64,000 nt of DNA, taken from assembly GCA_038503035.1 (NCBI GenBank), contig JAVSML010024311.1:911859-975858 (forward strand), read 5' to 3'. The notes below the pieces were generated by a model. That model searched no databases. It worked only from the letters and a program-made list of their open reading frames with translations, and had not been told where the DNA came from. The stretch's first letter is position 1. Every line of letters starts with the position of its first letter. Shown piece after piece: positions 21,307-33,137 of the stretch. A program made the translations under genes and the position numbers. This stretch comes from Crocodylus rhombifer. Lineage: Eukaryota; Chordata; Crocodylia; Crocodylidae.

Positions 21307-23954
21307 ATTAGAACCGCAGTTCAACGAATCTATTGGCCGTTCCTCATTAGTGGAGATGCATCTAATGGTGAGAGGGTAGGTACATCTGAGGTAGCTGTGC
21401 TTCTTGCTTTGCTTCTTGCCTTTTCCAGCCTTTGCAGGGAAGCCTAGCATGCAACCCAGCTCCTTAGGTGGCAAGCGCTTGAGTCTTTAGCTCTAGGCCT
21501 TAAAATGTTTTGTTACAGAAAGGAAAATACAGGAAGAGGTCTGTGGGAGTGTTTTCCAGCCTATTCCTGGAACAGAGGCTTAACAATCTGTGTACACTGA
21601 CAACTCCTCTTCAGAGCAGGTACTGCCAATGTTATCCTGTGAGTTCCTGTGGTTCCATGCAAAAGCTACTGCCCATCCGTCAGCAAAATCCAGGCCTTTT
21701 AATTTAGCCATGGTGATATACGTGTAACTGAGCCCAACAAAGAAACACAAGCAAAAATGTAGTTCCCCACTTCCACCCTCCCTCCCCCAACCTTCATCCT
21801 GCAGTTGGAAAGTGAAAACAGAGCCTTAGCTCTGTTTTCTCTCTCCTGGTAATCCTCTGTCAAGAGGCTGTCTGTCACTCTCCCCACCTCAATGAAAACA
21901 TCATCAGCTTTTTCATTTTAAGTGTTGACTTGAGAGACAAACCAGCCCTCATTTGTACCTTAATGTTCGTCTAGAAAGTGTTTTAAGATTTCAGGTTACA
22001 CTCAGCAAGCCAATGCCCAGTGGGTCTAAAGGCTTAGATGGAGCTGGCCTCCCAACTATGAGTTTATTGATTTGATACAGTTTCTTTTGTTACTTCTGAA
22101 GCAGAGGGCAAGGGGGTGGGAAGACCTAGATTAGTAACAGCATGAAATAAAGTGCACATGTAAAATGAGGTAAAAAACGGGGTGAAGGGGGAACGATCCA
22201 GGCTAGGCTTGAAAATTCTACAAAAAAGGGTTCTTCAGTGTTAAAAAATATCGAGACACCCTCAAGAGCACTATAAAATTACACTTTAGAATTAAAGCTA
22301 GAAATGTTTGAGTTCATACAGGCCTTTAACATAGCTTCATCATGACCCTAAGCATTGTTCTTCTCCAGGATACTGTCAGAAGATCCTGCCACACTAGAAA
22401 TATCACAAGACCAAGGTAACCTTAATGTCCCTTTTTGGGGTTTGTTTATTTTTTTAATGGACATGGGTGACTTTTATTACAAAAGGAAGTATCTATTTAA
22501 CCAAAATATGCAGTTATACATTTGAGAGGTAACAACATGAGTGGAGCTGGCTTATATGTGCTACAGTGGCCTGTATTAACATCAACAGTGAACAATTCTG
22601 ACAGATCATAATCAGAATTGGAGAATGGTGTCACATCTTAGGTGCTACTAGGTGGTAATTTTTGTTAAATATGGACTTTTTGTGGAGTCTATATTAGGTG
22701 GAATGGATCACTTCTGTCTCTAATTTTTACTATATTATCTCTGAAACATGAGAAATAGATAGAAGCTGTTTTTCTTTTTATTCTGTAGTCGCAGTGAAAG
22801 TGAGATTGGTGCATTTGTATGTCCTGGCATATAGAAAAAGAGTGGCAGAGGGCCTGGGTTTTTACATCAGAGATTGATGCTATTTCTTTGGAATGATCAG
22901 CAGTAATGGTGATGGATAAAAACAAGCAACTCCCATGTGAATGGAAAATTGGCCATGGAGAGGACATACATGGCTGTTTGGGAGTGTGTTAGGACACACA
23001 GACAGGCATTATCCTCAGTCTGCCCCATTTAGAAAGCAGCAACACTTTAATGTCTGCAATGGAATTTACTTTAGGTTTGATGCCAAAGTAAATAAGAGGA
23101 CAATTGCTGTCATAATTCAAGCACAGCCATGAATACATGACATTAAAGTACCTAATGAGTATGAAGTAATACTTAGGTTATTAACTGTGTAAAAACTGCT
23201 TTTGCTACTACTGTATTTACTACATCCACTGATGCACAGTCCCTGATGTAGCTAACAATTGAGGTTCAAGATGCTTGTACACTTATATTTATTTTGTTCT
23301 CATTTGGTGTCACTTTTTAAGGAACATATTTCACTAACAATATAGGAAAAGAGTGTAAAAGATACTACTGGTAAGGGTAACACTCAAATTCATTTTTAAT
23401 GGGTATTACCAGTGCTTGAGTTGTGTAGCTTTGTTATATACATTCAGGAGCTTAGTTTCCTCTCAGCTTATTGGAAAATATGTTTCAAGACATGTAGCTT
23501 CCTTTAAATGTTAATTACTTTTATATCAACAAAAGAATAGTGTCTTACAAGACAGTGTAACAATGTACAAACATTCTTCTCTCTCTCAAGATTTCACTCA
23601 TAACAGTGTGGGGGCTGGACTGGGGAAGAAATGGGGGAATCCACTGTGCCGCTCTTATTTCAGAGCTGTGAATCACGCTGTAATGTTGTCCATATTTCAT
23701 ATTTAATAGCATATTCATAATTTGTAAATAAATACTGAATGATTACTAGATATTTTAATAAATGGTTAATCAAGTGTGGCAGATTGTTACAGTCTAGCAA
23801 ATCACTGGATTGCTTATAGTCACCTATAATGCATTCAGGTCTGTAACTTGCCTATACCATCTGTTAATCATTTGTTATTCCTTTATAAACCACTTATATA
23901 TGTAACCTTAATTTAGAGTGTGACTGAAATATTTTGTGTTTGTACAATAAGTTC
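21307..23954. other. no recognised feature
   Basis: About 2.6 kb of unique-looking sequence. Short open frames on both strands show no family signature. Confidence 0.45.
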
Positions 23955-24175
23955 CTTTCAAGGAATGCAAAGCACTTTGTAAGCATCTGTTAACTAAGAT
24001 TTATTATTCCCACATGTTGTAGATAAATATTATCCCTGTTTGGCCAATAGAGATTGGGAAATAAAATGGTTTGGTGACTTGCACAAGAAAACAGAGGAAA
24101 TCTGTAGCAGAAGCAGAAATAGAAACTCAGTCCTCATGGGTCTGTCTTGATAACAAGTCTGTCCCTTCTTCTATA
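23955..24175 (-). mobile_element. MIR-like SINE
   Basis: Read on the minus strand it follows the MIR layout: a tRNA-derived/core part near 24175, TTTCTATTTCTGCTTCTGCT, then the CAAGTCACCAAACCATTTTA region, then CAGGGATAATATTTATCTAC, ending with GTGCTTTGCATTCC. On the plus strand the marker is GTGACTTGCACAAGAAAACA. MIR is an ancient CORE-SINE shared by amniotes. Confidence 0.7.
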
Positions 24176-25498
24176 CAATCGTCACTGTTTTGCAGATAGG
24201 TTAATCCAATAATTCCTTCACTCAATGCTTCTATTTAGCAGGAGATTTTTCTTTTTAACTGTCCTCTCATTTTGGTTATGAGATGGATCATTTCCAATCC
24301 AGTAAACAGTGGAATCAGTTTAGTCCAACACAATGAAAATGATTGTGATAAGTTAGGCTCTTGCTAATAAGAAAAAAACCCTTTTAATTATTTTTTTTGT
24401 TGTGTTCCATCTCGTAAATTAGCAGAATCAGTGATCAGAATACTAGTAAGCCAAGAGTTAAAGCTCAGAATGAACAGGATGTAAGTATCACCACTCAGCT
24501 ATTCAGAAGGTAAGGAATTCAAATCTGAATGGTTCTAATGAGTGCCAAGCTCCATTCAGCTCCATTCCAGTTCTTTGGATGAATCCACGTATCTGCTTTC
24601 TCACTTGTGTCAGAATATTTTACTGGTTGTTTTACACATAAAACCTATTTTTCTGAAACCAGGACATTTTTATACAGCTTTTTGCCTAACAAAATAATAT
24701 ACTGCACTATTCGGTGTTCTTTTTGGATCTCTTTTTTGTATTTAGAATGAGGTGAAAGGCTATATTAGAATAAATTTAGACAGAATGAATTTAAGAAACA
24801 CACCTGGCCTCAAAGAGTTCCCCTTCCATGGACATAATTGCCAAAAAGGGAAATTTACTCCAAAAATACCAGGAGCAGGTTGTGGTGGGTACCTTCCCCC
24901 ACTGACCCCTTGATAAAACTTTGCAACTCTCGAGAACTGGAGGGAGAAGCTGATTAAGCTGGAGATCCATGGAACATGGTTTCATACCTGTGGAATCTAC
25001 TGCAGTTTCAGAGAAGAGGTCTTTTAGGAACCTTGACATGGCCAGCACATGAGACACGATTGCTCTGGCATCTGTAATCACTCATGTTTGGGGAAGTTCA
25101 TGTATTGGTATGGAAGTAATTCTGCCACACAGCATAAGACTAGTCAATTTGCCACAGTTTTGCTCTTTGAGCCAAATTTGATGGTGAGACATAAGGCAGT
25201 ATAAAGTTAGATCCTCTACAGTTCACACTAGATCTGCACTGCAGTCTAGCCATGGTAGCACAAAAATATCAGTATAGGCTATCAGTGTCTAGCCTTTCTT
25301 GGCCAGCTAGATGACTTGGTGCCCCTTTTCTCCCTCCCTGTTTGGACTTGTAAAAGATATTGCCTAGTTCTCAATAGCATGCAACTACCTATAAGGAAAC
25401 CTTTGTGGATACCACTACCGTTTGCCATTATTGTTTCCCATTGTACGTAAGCATAGTATCATTTTCATGAAAGGTTGGTAGCACTTGCTACCCAAAAA

Positions 25499-25500
<2 letters not shown>
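24176..25500. other. no recognised feature
   Basis: Unique-looking AT-rich sequence with no supported gene. Confidence 0.5.

Positions 25501-25568
<68 letters not shown>
25501..25568 (+). repeat. perfect (GT)34 microsatellite
   Basis: Sixty-eight uninterrupted bases of GT. A perfect dinucleotide tract of this length is expected to be highly variable between individuals. Confidence 0.98.
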
Positions 25569-25569
<1 letters not shown>

Positions 25570-25570
<1 letters not shown>

Positions 25571-25772
25571 GGTCTAGGACAGACATTGCAGAAACCAGTT
25601 TAAGCCAAATCAGTTAAGTCTGATACTACATTCAACCATATTTGTCTCAAACCATTTTTAGCCATTCTCAAACTGGTTTACGTGCACTGAACAGCTGTTC
25701 TGTTACCGGTTTAAGCCAGTTTCCGATCACTTAAATTGGTTTATATATATAACTTTGTCTTATCTTTTTTTT
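25570..25772. mobile_element. TAGGGACAG-family element, short module
   Basis: Begins TCTAGGACAGACATTGCAGA and runs through GCCAAATCAGTTAAGTCTGA, AAACTGGTTTACGTGCACTG and CACTTAAATTGGTTTATA. It is an inverted copy of 39601-39791. It lies directly beside the (GT)34 tract. Confidence 0.65.
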
Positions 25773-27825
25773 TTACATATCTGCAGGTTCCCAGTGGATC
25801 TGTTAGAATCTCCTAATAGTACAGGTATTCTTGTTTTTAGGTGTCTGCTGAGCAGAATGTCAGTAGGTGACAACCTAGGCTTTACTGCTGACATTCTGTA
25901 ATATAATAGTGCTAAATGTGCATGACAGGCTGACTTCATAGTGTAGATGACTTATTATTCTGAAACCATTTTCTACCATATCATGTGATTGGAGTTAATG
26001 GGAAATAGCAATTGTGTGTTTTCATCTATATGTCATTGCAAATTGCTTAAATTCATGACCACTAAACTGTGACCCACATGTGAGGTATAGCATAGGCAGT
26101 AAAAAAGGTTTTGATATGTATGCTCATCCATTTAGCTATAGAATCTTTAGTACAGTTGTTTTAGAAAACTGAGAATGATGGGTCAGGACAAATACATAGT
26201 TTCTTCCAGCCACTGAAAGCAAATCTATGCCTACTTTGCCCAAGGAGGCCAGTGTTTCCTGTGCCACCAAATATGCTCTTTCACTTGACATGACCTGTAT
26301 TTTAGCATACAAACAATACTTAACAGATTTGCCTCTGTTATTGCCCATTAAACACAAGTGTAAAACATTTATGGCCCTTCTCTGAGACATATCAATCTCT
26401 GAATGACCTTAATCCTTTTTAAGATTTGTGGGAATATCATAGGAATCACTGTTCTAATACATTTAGATAAGGTCTTATCTAGTACTGAAAGCTTCAGCTA
26501 AAATTAATGGGGATTTGGAATATGTTGCTGAACATACTAGAGGCATACCAGCACAGCTCTGCCTGGGGCAGCTGCACAGCATTTGGCACAGTGCTGGCTC
26601 CTGCTGGGCTAATTCCAGTGATGCAGTGAGCTGCCACTGCAGCAATGTGTGCTCTTGCACCCCTCCACAAAGGTGGTACCTAGGACTGCTGCCCACTCTC
26701 CCACACTCAGTTTTGCTAATAGCTTTAATTTCTGTCTATATGATCTCAACCTCTGAAGCAGCTCTGGCAATCCCAGTGCACATTGCCTCTAAGACTGCAC
26801 AGACTAATATTGTCGGACTAACTTGTGCACGATGAGCTCTGCACTTTGTTGTGCTGCAAATCTAGAGTGTTCCAACAACCACCAAATCATACGCTTGTCA
26901 CCAAAGGGGGAAATAAATAACTAGTCCATTTGTTTCCAGGCTGAAAGTCCATCTCTCTTCTTCTGACATACCATCCATTGCTCCTCTAACTATGCTGTCG
27001 TCATCCTTTTGTCTATACCATGCATGCTCTGTTTCCACTTGCAAACTCCTACGAAGTGAAGATGTAAATCCACTGCACTTTATGCATCGTCTTTTCCAGA
27101 TACTGGGCATTTTCATAGTTTGCTTCCTCTTCATGAGTTAGATGAAAACCATCAAAAACCATTAACCGCTCCAGAAGCAACTGTTATCAGACATAAGGTT
27201 ATGTTTTGACTGCTTTTACTTTTTGCGGGCACCCTTTAAAAGGTGACAGGCTGTTTAAAGTTTCACCAGTTGTCCTCCACTTTTCTGGAGAGTTTCAGTT
27301 TTGCTCTATTCCTTCACTTCCCATATCTTCTTAGTTCCCTTTATTTCTGGTATCCATGCTATTCAGCAATTTCTCAGGGCTAAGGAGCCTGGCAGAAGAC
27401 ATTCAGTTTAAGAATGCTAACAGATAAGCGCTGTATAATACAAACCACGGCAATCCATTCTAATTGGCTCATGAAAGAACCTTTAAAGGTACGAATCCCT
27501 ACACTCTCCTCCTACCTTGTGAGAAGACAGCATTTGTCCCTTTGTGACCAGTTATCTTTAAATGAAACTCATGCAAGACATCCTTACATAAGAGATCTAG
27601 GACTTCAATATAACCAGAACAGCCAAAACTTAGATGAATAATGTTGAGGGCTCAATCCTCAGCCTAGCTCCTTGTGCTCAGACACAGGGCACGAAACAAG
27701 GTATAATGTGGTTTCAAGTGCCAGCAACTGCACAGTGGCTCCCAATACAATGTACAGTAGACTCAGGGCCCACATGCAATATAGAACAAAGGATGGCACA
27801 GAGATACCAAATTTGTAGCTCTCAG
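25773..27825. other. no recognised gene; one unexplained minus-strand open segment
   Basis: Unique-looking sequence. On the minus strand, around 27180-27040, an open segment reads FHLTHEEEANYENAQYLEK before a stop, and a second frame is open at 26898-27134. I recognise neither. They could be a decayed exon or transposase, or chance. Confidence 0.35.
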
Positions 27826-28580
27826 GGTGTGTTTACATGAGACACTTTGCTGCACAGTAGAGTTAATTTCTGTGCAGTAAGCACCTGCTTACTGTGCAGT
27901 AATTGACTCTAATTGTGAGTAAGTTTGCTACCTGCAAATGCAAGTAGCAAATTTACTCATGATTAGTAACATGCAGTAGCACAAATGTGCTCCTGGGCAA
28001 CAGAGGGAGGGAGATTGTCCTTGCTTGGGCTTCAGTGGTGGAGCCTGTCCTGGGAGCAGGTAGTTCCTGGGGGCATGGAGCATTGCTTCCTTGCTCCAGC
28101 ATCAGGGAGCTCCCAGCCTCCACTCCCCGATTGTGGGGCAGGGGCTGGGAGATCCTTATCTCCCACAACCATCTCCACAGTTGCAAAAATCTCCCAGCCC
28201 TGGCCGCATGATTGTGAAGCAGGGGCTGAGAGCTCCCTGCTGCCAGGGCAGGGGGACATTATCCCCGCCTGGGCTCCAGTTGCAGAGCCTGCTGCAGCAG
28301 TGGGCAGCTTCTGGGAGCAGGCAGCAATGTCCCAGCTCCCTGCTAGAAGACAACTGTCTCCTGCCCCCTGGGCTAGCATGCCAGGGGGGTCTAGGGCTCC
28401 CCTTGGCTGCTGCAGGGGTCAGTTGCAGGGCCACAGGGAGCGGGAACAGTCTACTGGTAGAAACAGCAAATCTGCTTGTGGGTCCCTCTATGAGTAGACA
28501 CATGATGCCCAGGAGCATTTACTCTTGAGTAGTTTACTCAAGAGTAACCTGCTCCCAGATCTTTTGCACATGTAGATTTT
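27826..28580. mobile_element. MITE, CTACACATG-end family, with GC-rich core
   Basis: The left end is GGGTGTGTTTACATGAGACA, with a GCACAGTAGAGTTAATT interior. The right end is TTTTGCACATGTAGATTTTT, preceded by ACTCTTGAGTAGTTTACTCA (palindromic). Between them, 28000-28490 is a GC-rich block of GCTCCCAGCC, CTGGGAG and GGGGCTGGGAG words that yields several overlapping open frames on both strands; none has homology that I can see. Confidence 0.55.
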
Positions 28581-29479
28581 TACATCCAGAGGAATCTTTA
28601 CTGCTTCTGAGGAGTAACTTTCTAGCTGCTTCACAGTGTCTTCCATTCCATGCTGAAAATTCATCTTGAAGGGCTGTGTCCTGTTAGGTTCTTTTCAAGA
28701 ACTGAATCCTGTAAAGTGCTCATGGCACCTCAGTTCTCCCTTTTACAATGAATGTTGGGTTGGCATTAATGGTAGTGCCCAGCAACTTGAGATCTGTGTG
28801 ATCAAATGAGTGAAAATTCTACAATTTTCTTCCAGATAACATGGAATAGCATCATTGTTTTGAAAAGGTTTCACTAGCAAGAAAATACTGATCAAACAGC
28901 ATATCTTTTGTCATCCTGCCCTGTCTAATACTGTCAATTACTCCACAACAAAAACAGGGAAAAGACCATTGGAAGCTTTGATAATATATTGGCCCCTGTT
29001 TGATCTTTATTAAGAACTGTGTTAGTCTGAAGTCAGGCAAAAGGCAGAGTAGCTATGCACCTTATAGAATAACTAACTTGAAAGCTTGTGATCTCTATAT
29101 ATCTTTTTTACTTGATCCTTATTAAGCTTAGGAATAAGGTTTGTTTGACAGGTATTTATTAGATATTATAAATTTAATATGTACATGAACTGTTGATTTT
29201 ATAAAATGTATAAAATCCAACACACACGTTCATATCAATGGCTCTTCCCCTAATCTTCTCTGCTCATTATAACAATCTGTTCCCATCTTGTACACTTTAT
29301 CTCCTATTTTCATCTTCCTTTGTATGGGCTTAATTCCTCTCCCAATTAAATCAATAGCTAAATTCCCATTGGCTGTGCTGAAAACAAGATGAGAAGTTCC
29401 TTTTGCAGTATACTCATCCCAGGTTTTCAGACCTAGCCCTCAATTACTGCTCGAGTTTGGAGCAGTCACACATTCAGCA
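28581..29479. other. no recognised feature
   Basis: Unique-looking AT-rich sequence with no supported gene. Confidence 0.5.
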
Positions 29480-30131
29480 AGCAGGGACCTAGAGGACTGA
29501 AAAGTAACAATTTTCCCCCTCCAATTCTGGGCTTCCCCTTGCCCCATGGCCTCCCCCAGTTCCCCTCTGTCCCTCAAGGCTACCCCAACTCCACCTGCTT
29601 ACTTTTGGCTGCCCATGCTGTCTGTCCTACGGGAGCAGGCAGGGAAGCATAAACTTGCCTACCTGGCTCCCACCACTGCCACACCACTGCTGTTCTCTGA
29701 CCTGAGCCAGAGAGCAGCACTGGTGGCAGCAGCCAGGCAGGTTAACTTGTCTCTGCCTTCTTCCCTGGGACAGACAGTGCGGGCAGCCACAAGTAGGCAG
29801 TGGGAGGCAAGGACAATGAGTGGGGACCTGGGGTGCTGTGGGGAGGGGGGCAGTGGGGCCCAATCCAGACTACCAGAGGAATGGAGGATTTGTGAGTGTT
29901 TACTGAAAGGTAGGGTGGTTGCCTACGGGAAGGTAGTGGCAGTGGCAGAACGATGGGAAGGAGGAGAAGGGGGCCATGGCCCTTGGGTGCTGGGCTGGTG
30001 GGGCACTGGCCAGGCCCTTCAGAGTTCTTATTGCACAACATGACTAAGTATTGCCATGGGTGGGGGGGAGTACAAATGCAAGCACTGGCCTCCAGGTACT
30101 GGAGACCCATAGTATGTCACTGCCTAGAGTA
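29480..30131. mobile_element. GC-rich element with a hAT-like right end
   Basis: A GC-rich block, markedly different from its AT-rich flanks, whose right end ACTGGAGACCCATAGTATGT, then CACTG, is a diverged copy of the right end of the hAT MITE at 30140-30258 (GAGACCCACGGTACGCCACTG). A related, longer hAT element is inferred; its left end was not located. Confidence 0.4.
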
Positions 30132-30139
30132 GCTACACC

Positions 30140-30258
30140 CAGTGGTGTACCGATGAGGGGTGTGTGGGGCATGCCCCTGGGTGCCATCCCTGGTGTGGGT
30201 GGTGATCTGCCATGGATGGGGGGGCCCTCAGACACTGGAGACCCACGGTACGCCACTG
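30140..30258. mobile_element. hAT MITE, 119 bp, with exact 8-bp target duplication
   Basis: The left end is CAGTGGTGTACC and the right end, reverse-complemented, is CAGTGGCGTACC. GCTACACC flanks it exactly on both sides (30132-30139 and 30259-30266). It is non-coding and must have been mobilised by a hAT transposase made elsewhere. Confidence 0.85.
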
Positions 30259-30272
30259 GCTACACCTTAGCA

Positions 30273-30662
30273 CAGGGGTACTCAACTATAGCAGGGCTGG
30301 GTTGGGGCCAGACCATGTCCCTTCTCCCAGGGCTGGGCCACACCCCCTTACCTCTCCATGGGGCCAGGTAAAGCTCCTTTCCCCTGCAGGGGTGCATTGG
30401 AGCCAACCTACTCCCCTGCCCTCCCCTCCACTGCTTCTGCATGGCCAGATGGTGCCTGCTGTGGTGCCTGCACAGAATTGGAGGCACCATCTGGATATGA
30501 CCTGTGGACAGACCAGGCACTGCCAATCCAATGTAATGTACTGTGATGTACTTCCTTTGATGGCTCCCTGTGCCAGTTCCTTTGATGGTCCCCTGTGCCA
30601 GTTCCTGGGGTCGCAGGGTTTGGTACACCAGCCCACCAGGCAAAAACAGTTGGACACCGCTA
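30273..30662. mobile_element. hAT MITE, 390 bp
   Basis: The left end is CAGGGGTACTCAACTATAGC. The right end, reverse-complemented, is TAGCGGTGTCCAACTGTTTT. The flanks CCTTAGCA (30265-30272) and CTTTAGCA (30663-30670) match at 7 of 8 positions. The left target duplication overlaps the right target duplication of the neighbouring MITE by two bases. The interior contains TTCCTTTGATGG and GTGCCAG words twice (30552-30605), a local duplication. Confidence 0.8.
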
Positions 30663-30699
30663 CTTTAGCATAACAAGAGCTGAGTAACATGGATCAGAG

Positions 30700-30892
30700 A
30701 TAATCCTGCCCACAGGGAACTGGTAGAGGGTGCACAGGGATGCACATGCCCCTCTGATGGGGCCGGTGCCCCCAATAGCCGACACTGATACTGTCGGTAG
30801 AGCTGGTGCGCCCCCTGGCAGGGCCACCGCCATTGGTAGCTTCTGTGGGTGCATCCTCAGATTCAGGAGGCACCAGTCACTCATGTCCTGCC
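30700..30892 (-). repeat. dispersed repeat, copy 1
   Basis: Its reverse complement aligns over about 190 bp with 42078-42275: both read GACATGAGTGA, TGCCTCCTGAATC, CACAGAAGCT, CAGTATCAGTGTCGGC/CAGCATCAGTGTCAGC, and TGTGCACCCnCTACCAGT. The conceptual proteins (30660-30917 minus and 42076-42297 plus) are therefore also similar (DMSDxCLLN, then GGAP, then SVSAI), but this reflects shared repeat DNA. Probably part of a non-autonomous DNA element. Confidence 0.65.
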
Positions 30893-32227
30893 CTGAAGTG
30901 GCGTAACTCTGAGCCACCTAATGAGTGCTTAAAACTAGTTTCAGGTGTTAATGTGTGGATAATCCAGGTATTAAGAGCTTCAAAAGCCACCCAAAATTAC
31001 TCTGTAACAAGGCCCTAAGAAAAAATATTTGAAAGACTGAGTGAAATCCTGGTTCCTGAAGGTCTGTATATATTAGGAAGGAGATTTACAAAGGCTAACT
31101 GTTTAATGTAGCGTTTAACATTAAATGACACATGTGCCAGCTGGTTTTCAGGAAAGGAGGAAAGATCACTTGGAAGATCCACTACAGATTATGAAATAGG
31201 AAAAGGGAAAGAAAATATAGGCTTAAAACTACTGCCGTTCCAGTAGCTACAGGACAGTGTTCCCAATGCATCAGCTAAATTGTTCCTGTTCTTTGGTATT
31301 CAAAAGTACACTGGCCAATCTTGTACTCATCTGTAGACAAGTTTTCAGGGGAAGTTCTGTCTATGAAAAAAGTTTTTGGATTTGTTACTTAGTTGGGAAT
31401 ACTTTTTAAACTCAGGGGCTGATTTTATTAAATTCAAAATACACATCTAAACTAAAAGCTTCTAATATTCACATTAGCCAAAAAATAGCTTTTTGACATC
31501 ATTTTATTACTGATCTTTAAAAATATATATACCCATTGTACAACTGCACGAAGGCCTAACATACTATGCTGGATGTCTGGCTAATTCACTGTACTTTCAG
31601 GAAAGCTAGTCATCAGCAATATAACGTGGCCTCTTATGCTTTTTAACATGCTTGTAATTATGTGTAACAACATCTCTTTTCAAAATAAGTTTGCTGGAAT
31701 GTTCAATTCATGAAGTCACCTGATGCTTTCTGATGTGATACAGACATTATCTTGGTGGCACTGAGAAATGTTGTGACTGAAGGTTGATTTTCAGTCTGAT
31801 ACATTCCTCCTTTGGGTAATTTTCAGGCATTCACTTGCCAAAATGCAAAATAAACTGCCGCATTTATATGTTGGGTGTGAAATTACCTGAATGGGACAAA
31901 TATGCATGTACATAATTGTGCACCTGTTAGCTATTTTGGGGAAGCTAACCCTATCATGCTATAATTAAACATTTGTACAAATCATGGAGATAAAGAACAA
32001 ATTAGATCAGCTGGTTATGGTGGAGATGAAATCAGATTTCATGGCATGTCGAAAAATAAGTAGAAAAAATCACATTAGTCGCATCTGAATTATTTCTGTA
32101 ACTGAAATAAATAATCAACCAGGCTTACAAAGAGATTAGCAAGAAGAGCAGTGATGGAGATGGGTTTATGTGAACTGGTGGAAGGGAGGAATAAGTCACT
32201 GAATGAAGGGCATCAACATTTAGCTAA
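30893..32227. other. no recognised feature
   Basis: Unique-looking AT-rich sequence with no supported gene. Confidence 0.5.
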
Positions 32228-32740
32228 GGCCCCGGCAGACTTTACACTTGAGGCATGATTAACCAGTTAGTCACGCTTGAAGTAATAACCCGGCCAAATG
32301 TTCATGCAATTAATGGCACGATAAAACAGGGAAAAAACAATATAGTTATTACACAATATATTGAGTGTGTGGCCAGCACTGATCAGCTAATTGATGCTCC
32401 AAGTCTCAGGAGCACACAGACCCCTTCAAGTCTCTGGTGTGCTCTTGAGGCTGAGAGTGCTGTTCAGCTGACTCATGCTCCGAGCCAGGCACGCTGACTT
32501 GCTACCTATTGAGCGAGGGGAGGCTGGGTTCATGATCCAAGGCTCCCCCTGCACCAGCAACGTGGTGCCATTGAGATCTGATCCCTGATCCCACAACTGT
32601 GCCTCCTGCAATGCATATGTAGCACAACAGTAGGTGCCATGGTTGGGATCACAGGTTAGATCCCATCACACTATTAACTGAGCATCTGCCAAGTGCCTAA
32701 AAAAGCACTGAGGGTGTGGCCTCGATTCTGCAGTGGGGCT
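32228..32740. repeat. possible unclassified repeat
   Basis: Weakly inverted ends (GGCCCCGGCAGACTTTACAC at the left; reverse complement GAGGCCACACCCTCAGTGCT near 32700-32728) enclose a middle with GGCTGAGAGTGCTGTTCAGC and GATCTGATCCCTGATCCCAC. I cannot tie it to another copy in the window, so it may be an element or just unique sequence. Confidence 0.25.
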
Positions 32741-33137
32741 AGAACTTCGTGGATCAACTCAACAGAAAATTTGTCTTATGTTCAATACTGCAATTCCAAG
32801 GCCCTATCCCTTCCATGTGTAAAATCAGTAGGGAACTGCTGTCAACAAGACAGCTGTGCTGTATTTTGAAGAAAAATTAGATTATGGCATTGTCTAGAAC
32901 ACTTTGCATCAAAAATACAACATGAATTTGCACTATTTTGGGTGATGGCAGAAATGAATTAATACCAGTAATTGGGAATTGTCCTGTACAGCAACATCAT
33001 TCTTGGCTATCTACTTTTAATACTAATTACTTGTATGCCACCATGGTATCAGCTGCCTTAATCAGGGGTGCTCCATTGCTTTGTGGGTGCTATGTGGCAC
33101 TTCATTAATGTGCTGTTGTGCATACACTAAGTGCCAG

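Noticed and set aside
20386..21311. Several overlapping open frames of 150-233 residues on both strands
   Set aside because: They fall in the inverted arms of a foldback transposon; mirror-image frames on both strands are expected there.
27953..28528. Cluster of overlapping open frames of 74-170 residues
   Set aside because: GC-rich core of a MITE with few stop codons in any frame; no protein family resemblance.
29546..30043. 165-residue plus-strand open frame
   Set aside because: Low-complexity, GC-rich sequence within a probable hAT-type element; no domain.
32500..32640. tRNA-like or snRNA-like gene
   Set aside because: No convincing A and B box spacing and no cloverleaf could be drawn by eye.
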